From positions 1-34,421 of the forward strand of contig JAJZYP010000010.1 in assembly GCA_021798015.1 (NCBI GenBank): DNA of 34,421 bases, read 5' to 3'. Origin of the DNA: a bacterium (GTDB lineage Bacteria; SZUA-79; Acidulodesulfobacterales; Acidulodesulfobacteraceae). Below the pieces are notes generated by a model that did not search any database, had not been told where the DNA came from, and saw only the letters and a program-made list of their open reading frames with translations. Positions 1-7,635 of this stretch are shown in pieces. A program made the translations under genes and the position numbers. Numbering within the stretch: position 1 is the first letter of the stretch; every line of letters begins with the position of its first letter.

Positions 1-54
1 AGCATAAGGCAACAGATATAATACCAATTTTGATTTTTTGGTTATGTTTTGCAT
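1..54 (-). CDS. possible 5' end of a gene running off the left edge
   Basis: An ATG at 54 opens a frame that stays open to the window edge and gives about 18 residues: a lysine-bearing start followed by a hydrophobic run (LVLYLLPYA). A G-rich stretch (GGGGGA) lies about 8 nt upstream as a weak ribosome binding site. A second ATG at 70 in another frame is also open to the edge. It would be the next gene after the lipoprotein on the same strand. Nothing can be said of its function, and it may not be real. Confidence 0.25.
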   Translation of the reverse strand, partial: MQNITKKSKLVLYLLPYA

Positions 55-162
55 AGGACAAATCCCCCATCCTAAATAATAATAATAATAAAAAAAATAA
101 AATAATTCTAACTTTAAAGTAAAAAAACTTAACGGTATCGCAAGATTTAATAATAGTATAGG

Positions 163-762
163 TTAGTGTAACAAAGCCGCCATAAATTGACTATTACTAA
201 ATAACATATTAACTCCGTTTGTCAACGCCCTATCCAAAGCAACTCCCGCATTGCTTCCGGACGCAATTATAATACCGTTATTTTTGCCTTCTGCGGAAAT
301 CTTATGATAAAATAACTGCTTACCGTTCTTATTTTTGACGATAACCGTCATGTCTAGTTTAGCTACGGCGCTACCCGTTATTAATCCCATATTAAAAGTA
401 TTATAAAATTTTGCGATACCGACATTAACAAAAACAATAGCATTACGTCCAAGCCTAAAACCGCGCTCTTGCAATGCTTTTTCAATGGCGTTGCGCACAG
501 TACCGGCCACATTTTTCTTGGCATAAATTGCTGCCATCACCATACCGAACCCATTTTTCTTGTTGCCGACCTTTTTATGTTTGCGAAGATCTTGAACGTG
601 AACGTTAACGATTACATTTCTGGCTAAAGTTGATGGTGATACATTACTTTGCGGGTAGTAATGCAGAGGCACCCTCGAGGTAGTAAGCGCACATCCGCTA
701 AGCCCTATGCCGATAAATAATAATAAGAAAAAGAAAATGGCTAATTTTTTTGTTGTTTTCAT
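163..762 (-). CDS. YajG-like outer-membrane lipoprotein, hypothetical
   Basis: 199 residues. The N-terminus is a lipoprotein signal peptide: KTTKK, a hydrophobic core, then the lipobox LSGC with the acylated cysteine at residue 24. The mature part has alternating short strands and one alanine-rich helix (VRNAIEKALQERGF, about 90-103). It ends with a glycine/serine-rich stretch and a helix. This layout resembles YajG/LpoB-like small lipoproteins, whose helices follow 'VxNAIExALxxRGF'-type motifs. The start is an ATG with only a weak purine-rich site upstream (AGAGAAA). It probably sits in the outer membrane facing the periplasm. The family assignment is by appearance; the lipoprotein call is firmer than the family. 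Confidence 0.6.
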   Translation of the reverse strand: MKTTKKLAIFFFLLLFIGIGLSGCALTTSRVPLHYYPQSNVSPSTLARNVIVNVHVQDLRKHKKVGNKKNGFGMVMAAIYAKKNVAGTVRNAIEKALQERGFRLGRNAIVFVNVGIAKFYNTFNMGLITGSAVAKLDMTVIVKNKNGKQLFYHKISAEGKNNGIIIASGSNAGVALDRALTNGVNMLFSNSQFMAALLH

Positions 763-905
763 AGCTTTTTCTCTGTAAATTTTAAACTAAAATAAATTAA
801 ATAAAAAATAAACTAAAAAAACTAAAACTTTATAAATGCCAATAAAATTAAAAGTTATTTATCATACAATAAATTAATATACCTCCTTAAATCACCGTTA
901 GAAAC

Positions 906-935
906 TTGAAAACCACCCTCAAGTTATTGTATAAT
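906..935 (+). promoter_or_regulatory. sigma-70-like promoter with an internal inverted repeat
   Basis: TTGAAA (906-911) and TATAAT (930-935) are separated by 18 nt on the plus strand. The arms AACTTGA (904-910) and TCAAGTT (919-925) form a perfect 7-bp inverted repeat over the -35 box and spacer, as an operator would. No plus-strand gene follows before the minus-strand beta-barrel gene ends at 1151, so the product would be a short RNA. In AT-rich DNA a chance match is possible. Confidence 0.35.
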
Positions 936-1005
936 GTAGGTGTTAGACAAACATAAACAATAACCCAAAATTGCCGATAGAAACTGTTTTATAATTTCAA
1001 AGCAA

Positions 1006-1035
1006 GGAGGGGAGGGGGCTTCACTCCTCTCCCTC
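1006..1035 (-). terminator. imperfect GC-rich hairpin, possible terminator
   Basis: A G-rich arm (1006-1018) and a C/T-rich arm (1024-1035) can pair imperfectly around a short loop about 115 nt beyond the stop of the beta-barrel gene. It is a GC island in very AT-rich DNA. No clear run of T follows, so an intrinsic terminator is only one possibility. Confidence 0.25.
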
Positions 1036-1150
1036 TAACTAACCATCCGTACGACATTAAAAAAATGTATTAACAAGGGAACAGTTTAAATTTCGTTTAT
1101 TCATTCGCAAGCTTAATTTATTTATATTGAGACATGTTCTGCCTATTAAT

Positions 1151-2122
1151 TTAAAAACCAACTTTTACCCCAACGCCAATTAAAAATTCATTTGTTTGGG
1201 ACTTAGGTTCATGTGTCGCCAATTGAGCATAACCCACATAAGAACCACTTTGATATATAGAGACGTTGTTTATGATAGTATTTGATTTATTAACCTCTAA
1301 TTGTAAATAATTTAAACTAATGAATGGGCTAATACTAAAAGATTCAGACCTATATGCTTTGTAGCCCGCTTTTACGCCAAATAAGAAACCGCTCTTATTG
1401 CCAAGGCTAAAGCTTTGGCTTTGATATGCGCCGGCAATGCCAGTGAGATTTCCTGAACTGTTTAAATATAACGCTGAGGGGATATACTGATTTGTATCCA
1501 TTGAATTGTCCACTCCGTGAGTATAATAACCTTCACCTTCTAACCAGAATCTATTTGTAATCATGTAATAGGCTTTAATACCCACTAAATAACGATTGAA
1601 ATGGTAATGTTCAATGTCCTGCGTATTTCCGTTATACATAACATTTCTATTCCAATTCATCCATTCAAAGCCTGCGTTGGGTATTATAGCTAACTTATTA
1701 TTGTAAACCAAAAATGCATAACCGACTCTAAAACCATAATTTATATAACTTATATGGTCCGTAGATTCAACAGGAATATAGGTAAAATTTGTTTCTCCGG
1801 TGTATGTGAAATTCCCTGCATTATTGGAAAAATTAATTTCAAACCACGCAGGTATTGTCGGATTTGGAATATCTTCCAGCGACAGACTAACCCCGGGAAT
1901 ATTAGCGTCTTCATTGTCAAGGGTTGAACCGCTCGAAGAGTATTCCGCATAATGCGCATAATCTTTGTTAACCACGATATTAAAAGAATTTATAATGGAA
2001 TAGATTGCACTATTATGCCCATCTGATGGATAACCATAGTGTGACATTTGTTGTGCATAAGATGATTTACTAAAAAAAATTGTTAAAAATATGATTATTG
2101 CCAAGTAAATTGATTTTTTCAT
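1151..2122 (-). CDS. outer-membrane beta-barrel protein, hypothetical
   Basis: I chose the ATG at 2122 over the upstream ATG at 2137. The upstream codon lies inside the sequence ATGGAGG, whose GGAGG sits 8 nt before the 2122 ATG and is clearly its ribosome binding site. The 323-residue product starts MKKSIYLAIIIFLTIFF and has a signal peptide that probably ends near SSYA-QQ. The rest is rich in Tyr, Asn, Gly and Ser with alternating hydrophobic residues. Repeated strand-like segments (FRVGYAFLVY, FLFGVKAGYKAY, FLIGVGVKVGF) end in a terminal Phe, the usual signature of a BAM-assembled barrel. Its ligand or role cannot be told. It is a single gene with long AT-rich leaders on both sides. Confidence 0.65.
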   Translation of the reverse strand: MKKSIYLAIIIFLTIFFSKSSYAQQMSHYGYPSDGHNSAIYSIINSFNIVVNKDYAHYAEYSSSGSTLDNEDANIPGVSLSLEDIPNPTIPAWFEINFSNNAGNFTYTGETNFTYIPVESTDHISYINYGFRVGYAFLVYNNKLAIIPNAGFEWMNWNRNVMYNGNTQDIEHYHFNRYLVGIKAYYMITNRFWLEGEGYYTHGVDNSMDTNQYIPSALYLNSSGNLTGIAGAYQSQSFSLGNKSGFLFGVKAGYKAYRSESFSISPFISLNYLQLEVNKSNTIINNVSIYQSGSYVGYAQLATHEPKSQTNEFLIGVGVKVGF

Positions 2123-2457
2123 TTTTTTATCCTCCATAACTCAGCTTCATTATTAACCTCATATACTAATGATATACTAAAAGGTTAAGTTTTAATAAAT
2201 AACTATTAAAAGGTGTATGAAGTAAATGCCATAATTAATGTATATCACATTTTTTTAAAAAAGCAATAAAATTTTTACTGTTGTCAAAGCAAAATAAAAA
2301 TGTCACCTCCTTAGCAATTTAAAAATATACTTTAATGTGATATAAATCAATTTATTTATTTTAAGAAAAGCCTAAAATTAATATATAAAGATATAAAGCT
2401 AACTTGCGAATAATATAAAATAAATTATTAATATCAAATCAAATTGTGGAGGTATAA
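2123..2457. promoter_or_regulatory. divergent intergenic region upstream of the beta-barrel gene and the plus-strand ORF
   Basis: 335 nt of about 80% AT separate two divergent genes and should hold both promoters, but no strong pair of boxes stands out. On the minus strand there is a TTGACA (2287-2282) with a poor -10, and an extended -10-like TGATATACA. An orphan Shine-Dalgarno sequence AAGGAGGTGACA (2312-2301) is followed only by a tiny frame of about 23 codons. No hairpin that would act as a riboswitch was recognised. Confidence 0.35.
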
Positions 2458-3003
2458 ATGAAAACTATTAATGATATATTTTTACATTACTTATCTTCGT
2501 TTCACGATACCTTTAATAGTGACGGAGCGGCTAAATCTTTTTTGGAATCTTGGCTCTGCCTTAGTTTAGCCGCGCAGATAAATATTAATAAACATTCCTA
2601 CAAAAACAAAAATGATAAGGATAAATTTGAGTTTTTATTTAAAGATTATAAAAATAAGATTACAGGCATATTTAACGATAAACAAAATGTAGCTCTGCTT
2701 AAAAATATTCTTAATATTGTAGAATCGGGCTGTCCGATACTGATAACAAAGTTTGACGATATTAAGGAAACGATAAATAGAACCGAGGGCATAAGAGATT
2801 TAACAGATAAAGAACTGGATTACTTTATGGATTGCACCGTAAGCCTAATTCATCTGGGTAAAAATAAACTGTTTAAATCTTTTAATTTGGGTCTTTTGAC
2901 CGGGGATTACGACGATTACGATATTAGATTCTGTGAAAACGCATCTATATTAATATATCATATTATCGGCGCTGTTCTTGCGCCAGCCGTTCATGCGTCA
3001 TGA
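2458..3003 (+). CDS. unrecognised protein, 181 residues
   Basis: An ATG with a good ribosome binding site (GGAGG five nt before the start) opens the only convincing plus-strand gene in the window. The product appears soluble and helical, is rich in Lys, Asn and Asp, and has no signal peptide. It has Cys at about 33, 92, 125 and 159, and an acidic GDYDDYDIRF stretch near 149-158. The C-terminus is hydrophobic (ASILIYHIIGAVLAPAV). I do not recognise the family. It converges on polA with 210 nt between the two stops, and no hairpin terminator is seen there. Codon use is as AT-rich as in its neighbours, so there is no sign of recent transfer. Confidence 0.6.
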   Translation: MKTINDIFLHYLSSFHDTFNSDGAAKSFLESWLCLSLAAQININKHSYKNKNDKDKFEFLFKDYKNKITGIFNDKQNVALLKNILNIVESGCPILITKFDDIKETINRTEGIRDLTDKELDYFMDCTVSLIHLGKNKLFKSFNLGLLTGDYDDYDIRFCENASILIYHIIGAVLAPAVHAS

Positions 3004-3213
3004 ATATTCCAGTTTTATTTTGAACACGATATTTTTAGGACTATTAGGATTATATAATATGCAAATCGGCAAATTCAGCGCAAAAAGCCGGAAAACCATA
3101 AAGAGCGTAAACCATATTAGATTAAATATAAGAACGCGCCAACCCGCAAATGCAAACAAGAATGAGAGATAAAATAAGATAAAATAGATAGAATAATTTC
3201 TTAATGTTTTAAG

Positions 3214-6033
3214 TTAATGCGCCTGCGCCCAATTTGCGCCTACCCCTATATTGATAGCCAGCGGGACATTTGCTAAAAGATTTTTATCGGTCATTAAAAC
3301 GGTTACTATATCTTTGAGCTCGTTTACTAAAGATTCTTTTACTTCAAATATAAGTTCATCATGAACTTGCAGTATCATTTTTGCATCTTTTTTTAGTTCG
3401 GGGCTGCTTTGAAGTTTTTTATGTATATTAATCATTGCAATTTTAATTATATCGGCGGCTGTCCCCTGAATAGGCGCGTTTATTGCGGCTCTTTCGGGAA
3501 AAGAAGCTATATTTTTTATTTTGGAATTAATATTTTCCACATAGCATTTTCTCCCGAATGCCGTCCTGACAAACCCGGCAGGTTTAGCTTCTCTAACTGT
3601 TCGCTCCATATAATCTTTAATGGCGGGGTGATTTTGAAAATATAAATCTATGTAAAGCTTTGCCTCTTCGGTGGAAATACCGAGTTCTTTTGATAGCCCA
3701 TAAGGACTCATACCGTAAATTATTCCAAAATTAATTACCTTTGCTTTCCTTCTCATAGCAGGGTCAACATCTTCGGGATTAACCTTAAATATTTCAGACG
3801 CCGTTTTTGCGTGAATATCTTCGTTGTTTTGGAAGCTTTCAATCAACGCTTTATCTCCCGAAATAGACGCCATAACCCTTAAATCGATCTGGGAGTAATC
3901 CGCCGACAATAAAAAAAAGCCTTTTTTTGCAATAAAAGATTGTCTTATTTTACCCCCTTCATCGCCTGAAACAGGAATGTTTTGAAGGTTTGGACTTTGG
4001 CTCGCAAGCCTGCCGGTTGAAGTTGTAACCTGAGAAAAAGAGGTATGAACTCTGCTGTCTTTGTCAATTTCTTTTAAAAGAACATCGGTAAAAGATGTTT
4101 TGAGTTTAACCTTGTTTCTGTATGATATAAGGTCATCTATAAATCCTAAATATTGCCTTATTGCCTTATCTTCGCCCTGACGCAACAAAAATTCGAACTC
4201 AGACTTTAATGTTGAAAGAACCTCTATATCGGTGCTGTTTTTCTTTACTCTGTTAAATTTCATTTCATTGAACATAATTTCGCTAAGCTGTTTGGGCGAA
4301 TTGACATTGAATTCTTTCCCCGCAATTTGATGCAGGATATTTGCAAGCCTTTTTGATTCCACCTCTAATCCTGCCGACAAAGACATAAGTTTATCTTTGT
4401 CAACCATAAACCCGACCTCTTCCATATCGCTTAAAACTATCGAAAGCGGCATATCGACATTATAAAATAGGTATTTCAAACTTTCATCTTTTTCTATTTC
4501 GGCTTCAAAAATTTTATACAGAATATAAACCGAAAAGGCTTCGTTGCCTGTATCAATTTGAACATCCGATGCCTTTAATAATCCTAAATCTATATTGCTT
4601 AAATCCTTTAGCTCTTTTTCAAACTCATTTTCTATATTCGCAAAACTATGGGAATGTCTTATGGGATTTATAAGGTAGGATGCAATTTTTATATCGAAAA
4701 ACAGATTATTTAATTCAATACCGCTTTTATTAAGAAAACTTTTTATAAAGCTTATATCATAACCTATTTTATAAACAGAATCGTCCTTTAACAAACTTAA
4801 TATTTGCGAATTATTGGCAAGGTCTTTTAGGTTTATGATCCTGGTTCCTGTTTCTTTTGAAAATAAATATATTAAATCCCGGTCGTTATCACCTTCAAAA
4901 TTAAAATTTAACAAATCTTTATTTTTATCATTAAAATCGATATAAACCGAAAGAATGTTTATATTATTAATTATGTCATTAATACGGTTACTATAATTAC
5001 TATAATCATCATTGGAAGGTTTGTCGTTTAACCCTATTTCCAGTTCCTTTAATAGAGAGTTAAATTCCAATTTTTTAAAAATATTATAAAGCCCATTGTT
5101 ATCTTTTTGCCTCATTGCAAAATCGTCTAATATATGAAAACTCTTGCCGTTTTCGCCCGCAAATTCTTTTAGTTCAGGCGTAAAACATGCCCCGTTAATA
5201 TCAATATCTTTGTAAAATGAGGCAAGTTCCAAACTCTTATATGCGTCTTCTTTATGATTTATAAGCAAATCCTTAAGTTTTTGCTGTTTAATGCCGTTTA
5301 TATGTTCGTAAATGCCATCCAAGTTCTTATAGGTTTTTATTAAACTAAACGCTGTCTTTTCACCAATACCTTTAATCCCCGGAATATTATCGGAAGCATC
5401 ACCCATTAATGCAAGAACATAAAGGTATTCGTTCGGCTGTATTCCATATTCTTCCTCAAAATCCCGGGCTGTAATAATTTTATTTTTAAGGGCGTCGTAT
5501 ATAAAAACCTGATCAGATAATAGCTGCTTCAAATCTTTATCGCTGCTTACAATACAGGTAGGTATAGATAATTTTTTTGAAAAATTATTCACGATGTAAG
5601 CAATTAAATCATCCGCTTCGTATCCTTTAAGTCTGAATGTATTAAACCCTAATAGATAAGAAATATCCGTTAAAGAATCAACCTGAGACAATAAATCTTC
5701 GGGCATCCCCTTTCTATTGGCTTTATATTCCTCATAAGACTGTTTTCTCAAGCTTTCGTGGGAATCAAAAAGGCATGCCCCATATCTTATATTTGCCTCT
5801 TTAATTAACTTCATAAGCATCCTTGCATATCCTAACGTAGCGCCGGTTGGAACACCTTTGGAATTCGTAAGAGGGGGAAGGGCATAATAAGCCCTGTAAA
5901 AATAAGAGCTGGAATCTATTAAAAAAAGGGTTGCTTTAATATTAAGAATCTCTTTGGCTTTAGGGCGGCTTTTCTTTTCCGTTTTTTTTTGAGGCAGGCT
6001 ATTTTCCATTATTTGTTCAAAATTTCTTAACAT
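3214..6033 (-). CDS. polA: DNA polymerase I
   Basis: 939 residues, a usual length for full Pol I. It fills gaps and removes RNA primers in replication and repair. The N-terminal 5' nuclease (about 35-290) shows LFLIDSSSYFYRAYYA, YKANRKGMPE, GYEADDLIA and LMGDASDNIPGIKGIGEKTA. The polymerase has SPNLQNIPV, motif A LLSADYSQIDLRVMASISGD (near 710), motif B RRKAKVINFGIIYG (near 765) and motif C LQVHDELIFEV (near 890). The middle 3'-5' exonuclease domain looks dead: the Asp-x-Glu of the first exo motif reads YIDFND, and the last motif has SVYILYK with no catalytic Asp, while GYD remains. The first ATG (6033) overlaps the RDD gene by 17 nt; an ATG at 6009 (MENSLPQ) would avoid this. Neither has a clear ribosome binding site. 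Confidence 0.96.
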   Translation of the reverse strand: MLRNFEQIMENSLPQKKTEKKSRPKAKEILNIKATLFLIDSSSYFYRAYYALPPLTNSKGVPTGATLGYARMLMKLIKEANIRYGACLFDSHESLRKQSYEEYKANRKGMPEDLLSQVDSLTDISYLLGFNTFRLKGYEADDLIAYIVNNFSKKLSIPTCIVSSDKDLKQLLSDQVFIYDALKNKIITARDFEEEYGIQPNEYLYVLALMGDASDNIPGIKGIGEKTAFSLIKTYKNLDGIYEHINGIKQQKLKDLLINHKEDAYKSLELASFYKDIDINGACFTPELKEFAGENGKSFHILDDFAMRQKDNNGLYNIFKKLEFNSLLKELEIGLNDKPSNDDYSNYSNRINDIINNINILSVYIDFNDKNKDLLNFNFEGDNDRDLIYLFSKETGTRIINLKDLANNSQILSLLKDDSVYKIGYDISFIKSFLNKSGIELNNLFFDIKIASYLINPIRHSHSFANIENEFEKELKDLSNIDLGLLKASDVQIDTGNEAFSVYILYKIFEAEIEKDESLKYLFYNVDMPLSIVLSDMEEVGFMVDKDKLMSLSAGLEVESKRLANILHQIAGKEFNVNSPKQLSEIMFNEMKFNRVKKNSTDIEVLSTLKSEFEFLLRQGEDKAIRQYLGFIDDLISYRNKVKLKTSFTDVLLKEIDKDSRVHTSFSQVTTSTGRLASQSPNLQNIPVSGDEGGKIRQSFIAKKGFFLLSADYSQIDLRVMASISGDKALIESFQNNEDIHAKTASEIFKVNPEDVDPAMRRKAKVINFGIIYGMSPYGLSKELGISTEEAKLYIDLYFQNHPAIKDYMERTVREAKPAGFVRTAFGRKCYVENINSKIKNIASFPERAAINAPIQGTAADIIKIAMINIHKKLQSSPELKKDAKMILQVHDELIFEVKESLVNELKDIVTVLMTDKNLLANVPLAINIGVGANWAQAH

Positions 6034-6433
6034 CTATAACACGGGTAAAGGCAAATCTATCTCCCAGCCTTTCACCTTCGGGGCTTTTTATAATAAAATA
6101 GATTTCGACAGCAAATATGAAAAGACCCGCCGTGAAAAGCAAAAAATATCCGACAAACGGTATGAGGGAAAATAAAAGGGCTAAAGCAAGGAAGGAATTC
6201 CTTATAATGGATTCCTTAAATTCGATTCGTTTTTCATTAGAAATCGTTATAACCTTTAAACCTATAATCTTTTTCCCAAGGCTTTGTCCGTCAAAAAACC
6301 CATCGGCGATTAAAATATATAAGATGCCAGCTAAAAAGCCGAAAGGATAAAACACCTCGCTTAAAAAGCCAAAGATCAGTAAATCGATAGCCTTAGCTAT
6401 AAACCTGTGAAGGATATTTGCTTTCTTATCCAT
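6017..6433 (-). CDS. RDD family membrane protein
   Basis: 138 residues with about three hydrophobic segments. The family signature is present: an early Arg and Asp (HRFIAKAIDLLIFG), the loop DGQSLGKKIIGLKVI, and a late Asp-Arg pair (ERLGDRFAFTRVI). RDD proteins are small inner-membrane proteins, some linked to ion exchange, but the function of this one is unknown. It lies 50 nt after ahbD and overlaps or abuts polA, so it is probably co-transcribed with polA. Confidence 0.85.
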   Translation of the reverse strand: MDKKANILHRFIAKAIDLLIFGFLSEVFYPFGFLAGILYILIADGFFDGQSLGKKIIGLKVITISNEKRIEFKESIIRNSFLALALLFSLIPFVGYFLLFTAGLFIFAVEIYFIIKSPEGERLGDRFAFTRVIDVKKF

Positions 6434-6483
6434 AAATTAATTAAATTATATGGTTTATTTTATATGTATAAATAAATTTATCG

Positions 6484-7635
6484 TTATTTATTAACAAGCC
6501 TTCCTTTTATCGGCTCATAAATACAATAGGGCTCTTCTTCCATGTAGTCCCCTTTTTCATAATAAGCCCTTGCCCTGCATCCTTCACATACCTTTTTGTA
6601 TTCGCAAATACCGCATTTACCCTTTAATAGACCTGTATCCCTTAAATTTAAAAATACTTCGGAACTATTCCAGATTTCGCTAACGGATTCTTTTGTAACA
6701 TCTCCCGCTTGAACGGGTAAATAGCCGCAAGGTTGAACGACCCCTTTTCTAGATATAAACATAACGCCGCTTCCGGCTAAACAGCCTCTGGTAACGGCGG
6801 CCATACCATGTGTTTGAGGAGTAATGGTTATACCCTCGTCTTTTGCTCTTTTATGCATAATTCTAAAAAAATGCGGGGCACATGTGGCTTTAAGCTCGAT
6901 TCTGCCCCTTAACTCCATAGTCTTATCGTAAAACCATGAAAGTATGTCTTCGTATTTTTGTTTATCGAGCATTTGGGAATCCGCAATCTGAACGCCGCAG
7001 CCAACAGGCACAAGCATAAATATGTGAAGCGCCTTTATGTTGTTGTTTAAAGCTAAATTTAATATGTCTTTAACCTCGTCCTCATTGTGCCTTGCAATAG
7101 TGGTGTTTATCTGCACCTCGATGCCTTCTTTTTGTAAACTTTTAATGCCGTTAAAAGCGCCTTCAAAAGAACCCGGTATCATTCTGAATGTATCGTGGGT
7201 TTTGGAATTAGTCCCATCAAGGCTTATAGAAACCCTTTTAATTCCGCTTTCCCTAATCTGTTTTGCAACCCTTTCATCCACTAATGTTCCGTTAGTAGCA
7301 AGGGCGACACGAAGACCTTTGCCGGTAGCATAACGGGCAATATCAAAAATATCATCCCTATATAACGGCTCTCCTCCGGTTAAAATAAGGATAGGACTGC
7401 TAAACTTGCACAACTCGTCTATGACATTAAAACATTTTTCCGTTCCGAGCTCGTCCTCCTGCCGTTCCAACTGGGCCTCGGCACGGCAATGAATACATTT
7501 TAAATTGCACCTTGCGGTAAGCTCCCAAAAAACTAATCTTAAGTCGTTTTTTTGCGGCATTTGCATATTACCGCCGTGCATTTCGTGCATTTGGCCATGA
7601 TGACTGGCGGGCATTGAAATATTATTATTCTCCAT
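6484..7635 (-). CDS. ahbD: haem b synthase, radical SAM (Fe-coproporphyrin III decarboxylase)
   Basis: Last step of the sirohaem-dependent haem pathway: it converts two propionates of Fe-coproporphyrin III to vinyls. The 383-residue frame has the radical SAM cluster motif CNLKCIHC (C43, C47, C50) preceded by VFWELTAR, the GGEP motif, and a C-terminal SPASM-type region (GCLAGSG, QPCGYLPV, KCGICEYKKVCEGCRARAYY) that should bind auxiliary Fe-S clusters. The ending with EEEPYCIYEP is typical of AhbD. The ATG at 7635 is preferred over 7650 because GAGGAG lies 7 nt before it; it overlaps the end of ahbC by 11 nt, so the two are translationally coupled. The first 28 residues are oddly rich in His and Met (SHHGQMHEMHGGNMQM). 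Confidence 0.9.
   Translation of the reverse strand: MENNNISMPASHHGQMHEMHGGNMQMPQKNDLRLVFWELTARCNLKCIHCRAEAQLERQEDELGTEKCFNVIDELCKFSSPILILTGGEPLYRDDIFDIARYATGKGLRVALATNGTLVDERVAKQIRESGIKRVSISLDGTNSKTHDTFRMIPGSFEGAFNGIKSLQKEGIEVQINTTIARHNEDEVKDILNLALNNNIKALHIFMLVPVGCGVQIADSQMLDKQKYEDILSWFYDKTMELRGRIELKATCAPHFFRIMHKRAKDEGITITPQTHGMAAVTRGCLAGSGVMFISRKGVVQPCGYLPVQAGDVTKESVSEIWNSSEVFLNLRDTGLLKGKCGICEYKKVCEGCRARAYYEKGDYMEEEPYCIYEPIKGRLVNK

Larger units (their letters stand above)
763..1150. other. AT-rich intergenic region, no convincing gene
   Basis: This 388-nt gap between the lipoprotein gene and the end of the beta-barrel gene holds no ORF of gene-like quality. It contains three things worth noting. 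A strong Shine-Dalgarno-like octamer (AAGGAGGT, minus strand, 888-881) has no proper ORF behind it. A sigma-70-like promoter lies on the plus strand at 906-935. A GC-rich polypurine/polypyrimidine stretch occupies 1006-1035. Confidence 0.5.

Noticed and set aside
77-110. AAT trinucleotide run as a functional repeat
   Set aside because: It is short and expected in such AT-rich DNA.
893-985. Two similar motifs (CCGTTAGAAACT and CCGATAGAAACT) 80 nt apart, looking like CRISPR repeats
   Set aside because: Only about 12 nt match, with one mismatch, and there is no third copy; there are no cas genes in the window.
2978-3172. Plus-strand ORF of 64 codons after the unknown gene
   Set aside because: It overlaps the end of the upstream gene, lacks a ribosome binding site and has basic, low-quality composition. 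It is probably chance.
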